DNA from: Pseudomonadales bacterium
Lineage (GTDB): Bacteria > Pseudomonadota > Gammaproteobacteria > Pseudomonadales > Azotimanducaceae
DNA: 64,000 nucleotides
Assembly (NCBI GenBank): GCA_019090385.1
Contig: JAHRWB010000025.1
Span: forward strand, 1 to 64,000
Direction: 5' to 3'
The notes beneath the pieces were generated by a model. It saw only the letters and a program-made list of their open reading frames with translations, did not search any database and was not told the origin of the DNA. The position numbers were made by a program, and so were the translations under genes. The first letter of the stretch is position 1; each line of letters opens with the position of its first letter. Below, one piece after another: positions 25,082 through 34,353 of the stretch.

Positions 25082-25982
25082 CTTTTTTGTTTGGATTAAG
25101 GGTAACCGGGGTCGTTGTTGATGGCTGCCACTGATAGATGCGGGCGAGACTGCCTCCCATCAGCATAGATTTCTCGGTGTCGGATAATTGATCTGTAACG
25201 CGGAATGCATCAACGCCTTGTTGGTAACTTAAAAAGCCAACAGCGCGGGTCCAGTCCGTACCCCACATACAACGCTCCAATCCGTAGGCATCAAAAATAC
25301 TTCCCAAGGGTTCCCAGATATCAAGATAGGGAAAAGCTTGCTGGGATAAGGTACAAGCACCGGATATTTTGATGGCGATATTGTCGAATTGTGCCAGGGC
25401 AATAACCTGCTCAATATTATTGAAGGGATTTTCCGGCGCGGGGGGTTCGAAGGGTTGTTGCAGGCCAATATGATCTATCACTAGCTGGGTTTGTGGGTGG
25501 CGACGAGCGAGCTCTCCTAACAAGTCCAGGTTACCCCAACCCAGAATATTCACTGGCAGGTTGTGCTTTGCGCAGGCAGAAAGAATTTGGTTTATCCCCG
25601 AGTCCGGGGCGTCTGCCGCTTGAGTCGCTCTGTGGCCCATGATCATTGCCCGCGCAGCTACCACTCCTGGTGTTGCTGCCCACTCTGATACTTGCTCGGG
25701 AAGGTTCTTGGATTGCGGATCAAAGGGTCTGATCAGCCCAAAGCGAGAAGGATGTTGCGCATAGACCTCCAGGGCATAGCTGGGATCGTAACGATACATG
25801 CTCCAGGGGGAGACCAGCAGGGCCCCGTCAACGCCGACTTGGTCCATGGCATCCACCATGTCATCGCCGGTGACCGCTTTGGGGCCGTGCAGCGTGCCTA
25901 TCCAGGGTCGTTCAGGCCGATCCTGCTCATAGGCATGTACCTGGCAATCAATGATGAGAGACTCATTTTCAAAAGTGGGCAT
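25074..25982 (-). CDS. Amidohydrolase-2 family metal-dependent hydrolase
   Basis: This 302-residue TIM-barrel protein begins IIDCQVHAYEQDRPERPW. The usual first motif is DxHxH; here the first His is Gln (CQVH), a variant I recall from a common amidohydrolase-2 subgroup. Later pieces VIDHIGLQQ and MWGTDWTRA supply the other expected metal ligands. Family members hydrolyse lactones or decarboxylate acids. It converges on the MHS transporter with an 8-bp overlap of coding ends and lies 56 bp downstream of the PQQ dehydrogenase, so it probably works in the same route. Confidence 0.88.
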   Translation of the reverse strand: MPTFENESLIIDCQVHAYEQDRPERPWIGTLHGPKAVTGDDMVDAMDQVGVDGALLVSPWSMYRYDPSYALEVYAQHPSRFGLIRPFDPQSKNLPEQVSEWAATPGVVAARAMIMGHRATQAADAPDSGINQILSACAKHNLPVNILGWGNLDLLGELARRHPQTQLVIDHIGLQQPFEPPAPENPFNNIEQVIALAQFDNIAIKISGACTLSQQAFPYLDIWEPLGSIFDAYGLERCMWGTDWTRAVGFLSYQQGVDAFRVTDQLSDTEKSMLMGGSLARIYQWQPSTTTPVTLNPNKKVR

Positions 25983-26038
25983 TACTGGATATCGCCTGTG
26001 TTGTTATTTATTGATGTACTTGTTGGCCTTTTTTACGA

Positions 26039-27973
26039 TTATTTTGTTTGATTGGGCAAGCGGAAAGCGATGAGATGATCGGCGGATTCAAGTGGTGAGG
26101 TAAAATGCCCCCCTGCTGCGATCACAACAAATTGCTGCCCCTGGTACACGTACGTCATGGGTACAGCATTGCCGCTGGTGGGCAATTCTGCTTTCCATAG
26201 TTCATTGCCGTTATCCATATCAAATGCTCTAAAGTATCCATCAGATGTCGCAGCAATAAAAATAATGCCTGTGGAGGTGAGCATTGGGCCACCCATTTCA
26301 ATGCCGCCATCTATGAAGTGGTAAATAGGCCAGGGTGCGATTTTTTCCAGTGTTCCCAAGGGTACGCGCCATAGAATGTTTCCGGTGGAAAGGTCAATTG
26401 CATCAAGTGTGGCCCAGGGTGGGGCGGTACATGGGGCTCCTAACGGGGATACTACGGGAGTCATAATTACGCAGTAAGGTGAACCATTTTGGGGAAAAGG
26501 CAGGCCATCCGGACAGTCTGCTCGCTTTGCCAATTTCACCTCAACGGGTATGTGCTTGGTGTTGGTGATCATAATCTGGCGCTTGGGATCAATGGCAGGT
26601 GCACCCCAATTGTGTCCCCCCAGGTTAGATGGGTAAAAAACCGTGCCTTTTAAGCTGGGAGGGGTATAGATGGGGCCGGTTTGCAGTGCCGCCAGCTTGT
26701 CCCGGCAGCTATTTTTGTCCCAGAAGGTAAAACCCCACGCGTCGTCCGGGGTAATACCCAATTGATGCAGGGGCTCAGGTTTTACCGGAAAAGGTTGGGT
26801 AGGGCTCAAATACTCTCCCGCTACCGCCCCCTGTTGTGGTACAGGGAGCTCTGAGACAGGATGAAGTGGCTTTCCGGTTTCCCGGTCGAGTACAAAAGTC
26901 ATTCCCATCTTGGTTACCTGAACAACGGCAGGTCGGGTAAGCCCCTTGATTGTCAAGTCAACCAAGGTAGGTTGTGCCGGTACATCGTAGTCCCAGATAT
27001 CGTGATGAACGGTCTGAAATTGCCAGGCGACTTTCCCCGTATTTACGTCCAGAGCCACCACAGAACTGGAGAAATAATCAAGATGTTCCTGCCGGTCACC
27101 GCCATAGTAATCCGGGGAGGAATTGCCCGTTGGTACCAACACCAGTCCACGTTTTTCATCAACAGAAATGGTAGACCACACGTTGGTCGATCCAGATATA
27201 AAATTACCATCACTATCAACCTGGGGGTGATCCGGGTGAACGGGATTCCAGCCCCACAGAAATTTTCCACTACGAATGTTATAGGCTCGAACCACTCCGG
27301 AAGGGACGTTCGGGCGATTACTGTCGAGCACAAATGCGCCGGTAATTACATGATCTCCAATAATGGCCGGGGCACTGGTTATGCTGTATTCCATGGCCGA
27401 ATGTTCGGAGAGACCCTCGGTTAAATCTATTTCGCCATCTGTCCCGAAGTCCTTGCAAGTTTGGCCGGTTTTGCCATCCAGTGCTATCAAGCGTGCGTCC
27501 AGGGTGCCCAATATAATGCGGTGTCCACAAATTGCGTCGGGTTGTTTTTTGTCTACCCAGCTGCTCACAGCACGACAATTGGTAATGGCTTCGTCGTCCA
27601 TATTTACTTTAGGGTTGAAGGACCAGCGCTCTTCGCCAGTGGCGGGATCAAGGGCAAAAACCTGATTGAAAGGGCTACAGTAATACAAGGTGTCTCGCAC
27701 CATGATAGGTGTACCGACGAAGGACGATGGGCGAGTTTTTAATGTCTGCATATCCAGTTCTTCGCCCAGATTCTGAACACCGCCACGAAAATCCCCCGAG
27801 CGGTGTGTCCAGGCATGTTCAAGGGTATTTACATTGTCCTTGGTAATGACTGATGCGGTGGAGTAGTGTCCTCCACCCGGTGCACCTCCATAGGCAGGCC
27901 ACTCAACATTTGTTGCAGCATGCAACTTGAATACAGCAAAAAGTAGTAGTGTCGCGAGAGATATTCTGGTCAT
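26039..27973 (-). CDS. Secreted PQQ-dependent (quinoprotein) dehydrogenase
   Basis: The 644-residue protein starts with a signal peptide (TRISLATLLLFAVFKLHA), then a beta-propeller of PQQ repeats such as GTPIMVRDTLYYCSPFNQVF and LDPATGEERWSF. The C-terminus GNAVPMTYVYQGQQFVVIAA matches glucose/quinate-dehydrogenase-like quinoproteins. It lacks the N-terminal membrane domain of Gcd, so it should be a soluble periplasmic enzyme oxidising an alcohol, sugar or cyclic polyol and feeding the respiratory chain. No pqq biosynthesis genes are in the window. AGGAAC precedes the ATG. The substrate is unknown. Confidence 0.9.
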   Translation of the reverse strand: MTRISLATLLLFAVFKLHAATNVEWPAYGGAPGGGHYSTASVITKDNVNTLEHAWTHRSGDFRGGVQNLGEELDMQTLKTRPSSFVGTPIMVRDTLYYCSPFNQVFALDPATGEERWSFNPKVNMDDEAITNCRAVSSWVDKKQPDAICGHRIILGTLDARLIALDGKTGQTCKDFGTDGEIDLTEGLSEHSAMEYSITSAPAIIGDHVITGAFVLDSNRPNVPSGVVRAYNIRSGKFLWGWNPVHPDHPQVDSDGNFISGSTNVWSTISVDEKRGLVLVPTGNSSPDYYGGDRQEHLDYFSSSVVALDVNTGKVAWQFQTVHHDIWDYDVPAQPTLVDLTIKGLTRPAVVQVTKMGMTFVLDRETGKPLHPVSELPVPQQGAVAGEYLSPTQPFPVKPEPLHQLGITPDDAWGFTFWDKNSCRDKLAALQTGPIYTPPSLKGTVFYPSNLGGHNWGAPAIDPKRQIMITNTKHIPVEVKLAKRADCPDGLPFPQNGSPYCVIMTPVVSPLGAPCTAPPWATLDAIDLSTGNILWRVPLGTLEKIAPWPIYHFIDGGIEMGGPMLTSTGIIFIAATSDGYFRAFDMDNGNELWKAELPTSGNAVPMTYVYQGQQFVVIAAGGHFTSPLESADHLIAFRLPNQTK

Positions 27974-28020
27974 GACTTGTTCCTGCTCTGTAAGGTCGAT
28001 TGGATGAGGGAGTGGTTCGC

Positions 28021-28818
28021 TTAGCGCCTGGGTCGACTTTTACCCAGACCACCTTTGCGGCCGAACCTGCTCTGTAAGCGTTTCATGCCACCAATCCAAC
28101 GATCGTAGTCTTGCGCTTTGCGTTGCATATAAGTCAAAACTTCTGGATGAGGTAATACCAGGAATTGTTCTTTGGACAGCGTATCAATAACACAATCGCA
28201 GAGTTGTTCGGGCTCTATCATGCCGTCCAGCCCGGCAACGCCGCCGTTACTTTTTTCGGTATACGCAGTTCGAACGGCCTGGGGGCATAAGGCTGACACT
28301 TTTATGCCACGGTCGCCATAGGTGACCGCAAGCCATTCGGCATAAGCAACAGCGGCGTGTTTCGTGACTGCATAGGGTGCACTGCCAACCTGGGTTAACA
28401 GGCCCGCCGCTGAAGCCGTATTCAGAATATACCCATCACCGCGTTCCAGCATGGCTGGAAGCGCGGCCCGGGTAGCATAGACATGTGCCATCAGATTAAC
28501 TTCCCAGCTTTTTTGCCAGTCTTCATTGGGTGTGTTTGGTCCACCGCCGAGTCCGATGCCGGCGTTATTGCATAGCAAGTCTATCTGGCCAAAACGCGTT
28601 TCTACCTGCTGGATCAGTTTGATCACTTCTGCTTCATTAGTGACGTCGGTGGCTATGGCAATGGCACCGATTTCAACAGCTGTGGTCTCTAGTGCACGCT
28701 GGCGGATATCGGCAATGATCACGGCCTTGGCGCCATCTGCTATGAAGCGTTGTGCCATTGCTTTGCCAATGCCGCTGGCAGCGCCGGTGATAACGGTGAC
28801 TTTGTTTTGAATATCCAT
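28021..28818 (-). CDS. Short-chain dehydrogenase/reductase (SDR)
   Basis: This 265-residue classical SDR has the cofactor motif TGAASGIGKA (residues 11-20), NNAG at 84-87, a catalytic serine near 135 and YxxxK with Tyr149 and Lys153. The acidic residue in the second strand (ADIRQ) favours NAD. GAGG precedes the ATG. The C-terminus is rich in Arg, Lys and Gly. It sits between the CMD-family gene (28944) and the PQQ dehydrogenase gene on the same strand and probably oxidises a secondary alcohol in the pathway. Confidence 0.92.
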   Translation of the reverse strand: MDIQNKVTVITGAASGIGKAMAQRFIADGAKAVIIADIRQRALETTAVEIGAIAIATDVTNEAEVIKLIQQVETRFGQIDLLCNNAGIGLGGGPNTPNEDWQKSWEVNLMAHVYATRAALPAMLERGDGYILNTASAAGLLTQVGSAPYAVTKHAAVAYAEWLAVTYGDRGIKVSALCPQAVRTAYTEKSNGGVAGLDGMIEPEQLCDCVIDTLSKEQFLVLPHPEVLTYMQRKAQDYDRWIGGMKRLQSRFGRKGGLGKSRPRR

Positions 28819-28869
28819 ATAAACCTCGTTGTATTTTCGCAGCTTGCGCCCTGAGCGGGAGACCAGCCT

Positions 28870-28889
28870 GGCCAGGTTTTTGCCTGGCC
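28870..28889. terminator. Hairpin between CMD-family and SDR genes
   Basis: GGCCAGG (28870-28876) pairs exactly with CCTGGCC (28883-28889) around a 6-nt loop. It lies just after the CMD-family stop on the minus strand. There is no U-tract after the stem in the leftward direction, so it may be an attenuator or mRNA-end structure rather than a strong terminator. Confidence 0.4.
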
Positions 28890-28943
28890 TTCAATTATAT
28901 TGAGTGGCGAAAACAGCCGCCTGTTTATTGTTCTTTGCCAGTA

Positions 28944-29528
28944 TTACTCATTTCTGGGGAAGGGTTCTTTTTGGTCGGGTGCCATTCCGAGATTTCCTAA
29001 CCCGATATTAAATGTGTTTAATGTCATAGACACCATGGTATACAAACCAATGGTGGTGATGAGTTCCACCACGCCCTGTTCGCCAAAGGTATCCACTGCC
29101 CGGTCATATATCTCACGGGGCACATCTTTGGTTTCATGCAGGTTGTGGCAAAAGTCGTAGGTGGCCAGGATTTTTTCCGAAGCACCTTCGGGTCGTCGTT
29201 GTTCGAATACGGCATCGATCACTTCCTGCGGGATGCCAGCATCTTTGGCCATCTTTGCATGGGCTACCCATTCCACGTTGCTGCGCCAGTAGCGGCCGGT
29301 AATAATGATAGCCAATTCAACAATGTCGCGTCCGAGAGTCGTTCGCTCCCAAACAAAGTTAGATAGACTGACGATGCGTTGTGCCACCTCAGGGCTACGC
29401 ACCCAGGGGTCAAATGGTCCTCCAAGTTGCCCATCAGCTCCGGGTTTAGCAAACTTGCAAAGGCGATCAAACTGCTCTTGTTGCCCTTCATTTAATTCAT
29501 CACGTTGTTTAGGGGTTAATCGGCTCAT
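28944..29528 (-). CDS. Carboxymuconolactone decarboxylase (CMD) family protein, second copy
   Basis: At 194 residues it parallels the protein at 22958: a core TLGRDIVELAIIITGRYWRS followed by NVEWVAHAKMAKDAGIP, with Glu86 and His90 and no CxxC. The C-terminal part, GVVELITTIGLYTMVSMTLN, is also close to that of the paralogue. AAGG precedes the ATG. It is upstream of the SDR and diverges from the amidohydrolase at 29798. The two CMD proteins probably arose by duplication and may act on related intermediates. Confidence 0.87.
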   Translation of the reverse strand: MSRLTPKQRDELNEGQQEQFDRLCKFAKPGADGQLGGPFDPWVRSPEVAQRIVSLSNFVWERTTLGRDIVELAIIITGRYWRSNVEWVAHAKMAKDAGIPQEVIDAVFEQRRPEGASEKILATYDFCHNLHETKDVPREIYDRAVDTFGEQGVVELITTIGLYTMVSMTLNTFNIGLGNLGMAPDQKEPFPRNE

Positions 29529-29797
29529 CTATACCTTCCGTTTTTTATTGATATGTGTTGCTACCATGTTTATTGGATTGTAGGTTGGTAATCAAGTCGA
29601 AAATGCCAAGACAGCAAATAATAGTGTGATCATCAATAATCGGCCAGGGCTTGATGTTGCGGAATCTCTTATTGCTGTGGCAGATTTATCGATACAGCGT
29701 TATATTCATGCATGCCATGTATTGCCCGTAAAGTGTAGATTTTGAAGTAATTCACACAGCGTTCTTAACAAAATATACTAACAAGAGGATTGCCCTT

Positions 29798-31507
29798 ATG
29801 ACTTATGACCTCGTAATAAAAAACGGTACCGTGATTGACGGTTCAGGCATGCCCAGGTTTAACGCAGATATCGGTATTTCTGACGGAGTGATTGAGAATA
29901 TAGGCCGCATCAGTGACAAGGCACAAGAAACTATTGATGCGGAAGGTCATATAGTGACTCCGGGGTTTGTGGATGGACACACACATATGGATGCCCAGAT
30001 AGCCTGGGATCCCTTAGGTAGCTGTTCTTGCTGGCACGGAGTGACCAGTGTGGTAATGGGTAACTGCGGTTTTACCCTGGCCCCTTGCAGCGAAGCGGAT
30101 AAGTCTCTGGTCATGCGCAATCTGGAACGTGCTGAAGATATTTCTGCTGAAGCCATGTCTATCGGCATCAAATGGAGCTGGGAAACATTCTCTGAATATC
30201 TGGATAGCATAGAAAAGCTGCCAAAAGGTATTAATTACGCGGGATATATCGGCCACTCTGCGTTGCGGACTTATATCATGGGCGAGCGAGCGTTTGACCA
30301 GCAGGCTACGGAAAATGATCTGAAATTAATGAACCAGGAACTGACTTCAGCGCTAAAGGCTGGCGCCATAGGGTTTTCTACCTCGCGTACGCCAAACCAC
30401 CTGACACCCAGTGATCAGCCGGTTGCCAGTCGGGTTGCAAACTGGTCGGAAGTTGAATCTCTGGTTAATACTATGGGCCGCTTGAATGCCGGTATTTTTG
30501 AAATTGCCAATGAGCAGCCTGGTCGGGACCCCCGCAAACGGCGTGAATATTTTGACCGTCTAAAAAAACTGGCCATTGATTCCGGTCGACCCATGACTTT
30601 TGGCATGTTCAGTACGCGTCATATGCCAGAAATGTGGCAAGATTTTTGTGATTTCCTTGATGAGGTGGCCGCTGATGGTGGACGCATGTTTGGTCAGGCC
30701 CACTCTCGGGCGCTAAACGTACTGCTGTCCTTTAAAACCACGACCCCCTTTGATAATTGGGATCACTGGCGTGACATGCGTACTTTGCCCCTTGCAGAGC
30801 AAATGAATGCGCTGAGAGATCCCGTGGTTAAAGCCCGGTTGATCGAGTCAGCCAATAAGCCATATATGGGGCCCAGGGTGGTGGGTACAGAGGCTAGACC
30901 ACCTAATTGGGATTGGGTATTTCCTCTATTTGACATGAAAGGGCCGTATCAATCTGTCAGCGAAATCGCCCGGAGTCGCGGTAAGGATTGCACCGAGACG
31001 ATGATTGATTTAGCGCTGGAGCGGAATCTGGATTTGTTTTTTGCTCAGCCGATTGCCAATGAAATCGATGAAGATATTGTCAAAATTATGAAGCACCCAC
31101 GCTCAGTAGTTACCTTTTCCGATTCAGGTGCTCATGTGTCTCAGATTATGGATTCCAGTCTGCAATCCCATCTATTGAGTCATTGGGTGAGGGAGCAGCA
31201 GGCTTTAACGCTGGAAGAAGCGATAAAAATGATAACTCTCGAGCCTTCTACTTTGTGGGGATTTCATGATCGTGGACTGTTACGTGTGGGTCTGAAGGCT
31301 GACGTGAATGTTATCAACCCTGATACGATATTACCGCAAATGCCTGAGGTGGTGAATGATCTTCCCGGTGGTGGTAGGCGTCTGAAACAAAAAGCAGATG
31401 GTATTCTGGCCACCATCGTGAATGGTCAGACACTGTTTAGGAATGGTGAGCATACTGGTGCGTTACCCGGGCAGCTCTTGAGAGGACCTCTGGCTGTTAC
31501 TCGTTAA
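29798..31507 (+). CDS. Amidohydrolase-3 family protein, D-aminoacylase-like
   Basis: The 569-residue protein has the urease-type amidohydrolase layout: an N-terminal beta domain, VTPGFVDGHTHMDAQ with His61 and His63, then GVTSVVMGNCGFTLAPC with the Cys typical of N-acyl-D-amino-acid deacylases, and SDSGAHVSQ with a conserved Asp/His. Relatives hydrolyse N-acyl amino acids, but many family members in catabolic clusters have unknown substrates. AAGAGG precedes the ATG. It is divergent from the CMD/SDR genes and convergent with the MBL gene. Confidence 0.88.
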   Translation: MTYDLVIKNGTVIDGSGMPRFNADIGISDGVIENIGRISDKAQETIDAEGHIVTPGFVDGHTHMDAQIAWDPLGSCSCWHGVTSVVMGNCGFTLAPCSEADKSLVMRNLERAEDISAEAMSIGIKWSWETFSEYLDSIEKLPKGINYAGYIGHSALRTYIMGERAFDQQATENDLKLMNQELTSALKAGAIGFSTSRTPNHLTPSDQPVASRVANWSEVESLVNTMGRLNAGIFEIANEQPGRDPRKRREYFDRLKKLAIDSGRPMTFGMFSTRHMPEMWQDFCDFLDEVAADGGRMFGQAHSRALNVLLSFKTTTPFDNWDHWRDMRTLPLAEQMNALRDPVVKARLIESANKPYMGPRVVGTEARPPNWDWVFPLFDMKGPYQSVSEIARSRGKDCTETMIDLALERNLDLFFAQPIANEIDEDIVKIMKHPRSVVTFSDSGAHVSQIMDSSLQSHLLSHWVREQQALTLEEAIKMITLEPSTLWGFHDRGLLRVGLKADVNVINPDTILPQMPEVVNDLPGGGRRLKQKADGILATIVNGQTLFRNGEHTGALPGQLLRGPLAVTR

Positions 31508-31534
31508 TCAGCGCGAGTTGGCTGCTGTCTAACA

Positions 31535-31568
31535 GCCTTGTTATACCCCGCAGAAGGTATAACAAGGC
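31535..31568. terminator. Bidirectional hairpin between convergent genes
   Basis: GCCTTGTTATACC (31535-31547) is exactly complementary to GGTATAACAAGGC (31556-31568) with an 8-nt loop. It sits in the 75-bp gap between the amidohydrolase and MBL genes. The 13-bp perfect stem fits a shared transcription stop, although no long T-run follows. Confidence 0.6.
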
Positions 31569-31582
31569 ACAGGGTTAATGGA

Positions 31583-32440
31583 CTAAACGATAAAGCGGCA
31601 ACAGCCATCCTTTATTTGGAGGTGTCCGGCAGTTGGGGTGACGTAATGCGTACCGATAACCAATAGTGGCTGGTCTGCATGCTCTTCAATTAGTCGCCGT
31701 CTGGTTGCCGCAGCTCGGGTGGGTTCTACATCTGCTGATATGCCCCAGTCTGGCTCGGACCACTGTACCGGGTGATGGGCCATGTCACCGGTAATCATGG
31801 CGCGTTGTCCCTGGGATTCAATATGCACAGAAACATGGCCGGGGGTATGACCCGGTGTACCTTCCAGGCGTACGTCGTCGGTCAGGCGGTGATCCATTTC
31901 TACCAGATCGGCAAGACCAGCATCTACAATACAGCGTACCGTGTCGTCTAGCGTGGCTGTAAAGGGGCTGGGTTTTTCGGCTTTCCAGTGTTCCCATTCC
32001 ACCTTGGCAAACAAATAGCGGGCATTGGGGAATGTTGGCTCACGCTTATCACCGACGCTCATGGTATTCCAGCCTACGTGATCAAAGTGCAAATGCGTAC
32101 AGAGCACGTAGTCGATTGATTCGCGTGGGAAACCAGCGGCAGCCAGTTTATCCGGGAAATCGAATTTTTCGGGTGTCAGAATATCAAAGCCCTTGAGGCC
32201 CATTTCTCCGACACAGGTATCCACGATGATGCGTTTGCCACAGGATTCAATCAAAAGCGCATGGATGGAAAGAACGATATTATTGTCGTCGTCCAGGAAA
32301 TGGGGCTTCAGCCATTCAGCATGGGGTTCTAGTTTTTCCGGTGTTGCTGCAGGGAAAAAACCTGCAATTGGCATTTCAGCCTCGATTTCAACAATCCGGG
32401 TTATCTTGGCGTCGCCAATGGACCAGCTTAGATTAGACAT
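31583..32440 (-). CDS. Metallo-beta-lactamase fold hydrolase
   Basis: This 285-residue protein carries the di-zinc motif THLHFDHVGW (His116, His118, Asp120, His121), GTPGHTPGHVSV with a third-site His, and TGDMAHH with the bridging Asp. Members hydrolyse lactones, thioesters or other esters; the GHTPGHV arrangement is also seen in quorum-lactonase-like enzymes. AGGAGA precedes the ATG. It diverges from the DUF35/thiolase pair, suggesting lactone or thioester hydrolysis in the same catabolism. Confidence 0.9.
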   Translation of the reverse strand: MSNLSWSIGDAKITRIVEIEAEMPIAGFFPAATPEKLEPHAEWLKPHFLDDDNNIVLSIHALLIESCGKRIIVDTCVGEMGLKGFDILTPEKFDFPDKLAAAGFPRESIDYVLCTHLHFDHVGWNTMSVGDKREPTFPNARYLFAKVEWEHWKAEKPSPFTATLDDTVRCIVDAGLADLVEMDHRLTDDVRLEGTPGHTPGHVSVHIESQGQRAMITGDMAHHPVQWSEPDWGISADVEPTRAAATRRRLIEEHADQPLLVIGTHYVTPTAGHLQIKDGCCRFIV

Positions 32441-32607
32441 GGTGATCTCCTGTAAGTTATTTTTAGTATTCGGGTAAACTTTTACCTGTTGTTATGAGTA
32501 TCTGTCTGATTGCTGATCGGATGTCAGCGAGCAATGGGCATGCGCAGAGCTTAAGTTACATCGATTTAAATGAATTGCTGTAATCCATTATTTCAAAGGG
32601 ATGCAAG

Positions 32608-33018
32608 ATGAGTCTGAATAAAAAACCGATATTGCGTATGAGCTATGATACTGAAGCGTATTGGATGGGCTGTCAACGTCAGGAATTGTTGATTAATCGT
32701 TGCATGGATTGCCATGCCTGGCATCATTTTCCACGCTGGTTATGTCCTGTTTGCTGGAGTGAAAAAATAAAGCCGGTTGCGGTGAGCGGGCTGGGAAAGG
32801 TGGTCATGTTTTCGTTGACAGGAAGGCGGCCTGTGGCCTGGATTGAACTGGTCGAACAAGTCGGGTTGCGCATTTACTGTGCGCTTGTGGAGGTGGAGCC
32901 GAGCAACGTGCGTATCGGTATGGAGGTGCGTCTTGGCTGGGAAGACTATGGGGAATCTTTTCTACCGGTGTTTCGCCCGCTGAACAATACCGGAGCTAGC
33001 CTTGGGGTTGATAAATGA
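32608..33018 (+). CDS. Zn-ribbon/OB-fold (DUF35) acyl-CoA-binding partner protein
   Basis: This 136-residue protein has a rubredoxin-like zinc ribbon (Cys32, Cys35, Cys46, Cys49) followed by an OB fold (GLGKVVMFSLTGRR to VRIGMEVRLGW). DUF35 proteins pair with thiolase-like or hydratase partners; in steroid side-chain breakdown a DUF35 domain forms an aldolase with Ltp2. Its stop overlaps the start of the thiolase-like gene by 4 bp (ATGA), which strongly suggests a complex. AAAGGG precedes the start. Confidence 0.9.
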   Translation: MSLNKKPILRMSYDTEAYWMGCQRQELLINRCMDCHAWHHFPRWLCPVCWSEKIKPVAVSGLGKVVMFSLTGRRPVAWIELVEQVGLRIYCALVEVEPSNVRIGMEVRLGWEDYGESFLPVFRPLNNTGASLGVDK

Positions 33019-34202
33019 GTCATCGCATGAATGGAAAAGTTGCTGTTGTGGGTGTTGGCTATTCACCGTTGGCCAGGGATTCCCAGCGTTCTGTAGGCTC
33101 GTTGGCACTTGAGGCTTGCAGGGAGGCAATAAGGGATGCCGGTCTTGATAAAACAGATATTGATGGTGTAGGTGGTATTTTTGCTGCAGATTTACCCACG
33201 GTTTGGCCTGCGTATGTGATTGATGGCCTGGGCCTACCAAATGTTCTTTGGAGTACCTGTGCTTTCCCGCCCTCTATCAATGCTGTTGTCGAAGGTATCA
33301 ATGCAGTTTTTTCCGGTGCCTGCAAATACGCTTTGTGTTTTCATGCCAAATATCGGTGGGACTCAACTTCGGCTTCTGCGGCTAGTGATCCGATGCGGCG
33401 TGCGCCGTGGCGAATCCCCCTGGATGGTAGTTTGTCGCTGCCTATGGTTACTCCCCATGGCGGGAGTCACCCTTATGCAGCGGCCATGCATCAGCACATG
33501 GATGCATTTGGCAGTCGCAGGGAACATTTTGGGATGATTGCGATCAATAATCGCACCCAGGCCCAGCGTAACCCGAGAGCGGTATTGCAGGAGCCACTCA
33601 CTATGCAGGATTATCTGGATTCAAAAGAGATCGCATCGCCTTTTTGTGTCTACGATATGGATGTTCCCATTGACGGTGCCATGGCAGTGGTAGTGACCCT
33701 GGCTGATCGGGCTGTTGATTGTGCCCGCCCCCCGGTGTACGTGGAGGCGGCGGCCAATGGCGCCAGCTCACCTAACGATATGATGTTATTTTCCGATCAG
33801 TTTCATGTGCCCTATGAAAAAATTATGACAGCACTTTGGCAGCGTACAGGCTTAAGCATCGCAGATATTGATGTGGCAAATATTTATGATGGTTTCTCAA
33901 TTTTGACAATGGGCTGGATTGAAGCGATTTTTTCTGGCAGGGGAGAAGGTGCAGCCTGCATTGAGGACGCCTGGGACGAAGTCCAACAGCAACTCAGGTT
34001 TCTTGGCAGGATTCCCATGAGTCCTCACGGTGGCAACTTGAGTGAGGGTCGCTTGCAGGGATTTGGACATCTGAATGAAGCTGTGTTGCAATTGCGTGGG
34101 CAAGCAGGCCCCACTCAGGTGCACGGAGCTCGAAGAGCGCTGGTGACAAATGGTATGAATCCTGTTTGTGGGGCAATGATATTGCGATCAGAAAATGCGT
34201 GA
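33015..34202 (+). CDS. Thiolase-like protein (SCP2-thiolase/Ltp2 type), DUF35 partner
   Basis: This 395-residue protein has the thiolase fold (KVAVVGVGYSPLARDSQRSV, SLALEACREAIRDAGLDKTD). The nucleophile region reads STCAFPPSINA (Cys82) rather than the usual CSTG or CASG, and the C-terminal GHPxGATG block is replaced by NLSEGRLQGFGHLNEAVLQL. These features match lipid-transfer-protein thiolases that act with DUF35 proteins, some of which are retro-aldolases rather than thiolases. It could cleave a beta-hydroxy or beta-keto acyl-CoA. Translationally coupled to the upstream DUF35 gene. Confidence 0.87.
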   Translation: MSHRMNGKVAVVGVGYSPLARDSQRSVGSLALEACREAIRDAGLDKTDIDGVGGIFAADLPTVWPAYVIDGLGLPNVLWSTCAFPPSINAVVEGINAVFSGACKYALCFHAKYRWDSTSASAASDPMRRAPWRIPLDGSLSLPMVTPHGGSHPYAAAMHQHMDAFGSRREHFGMIAINNRTQAQRNPRAVLQEPLTMQDYLDSKEIASPFCVYDMDVPIDGAMAVVVTLADRAVDCARPPVYVEAAANGASSPNDMMLFSDQFHVPYEKIMTALWQRTGLSIADIDVANIYDGFSILTMGWIEAIFSGRGEGAACIEDAWDEVQQQLRFLGRIPMSPHGGNLSEGRLQGFGHLNEAVLQLRGQAGPTQVHGARRALVTNGMNPVCGAMILRSENA

Positions 34203-34353
34203 TGGATCGCTCGCGTGCTTTTTTGATTAACATGCGGGATCTTTTTTTGATTAAATAGTTGGGTTTGGGCTCAACAGGGGCCCAGCGTACAGCTGGGCAA
34301 AATAAATAACGCGGCTAACAATCAGTCATTCAGGACAATAAAAAGAGTAATCC

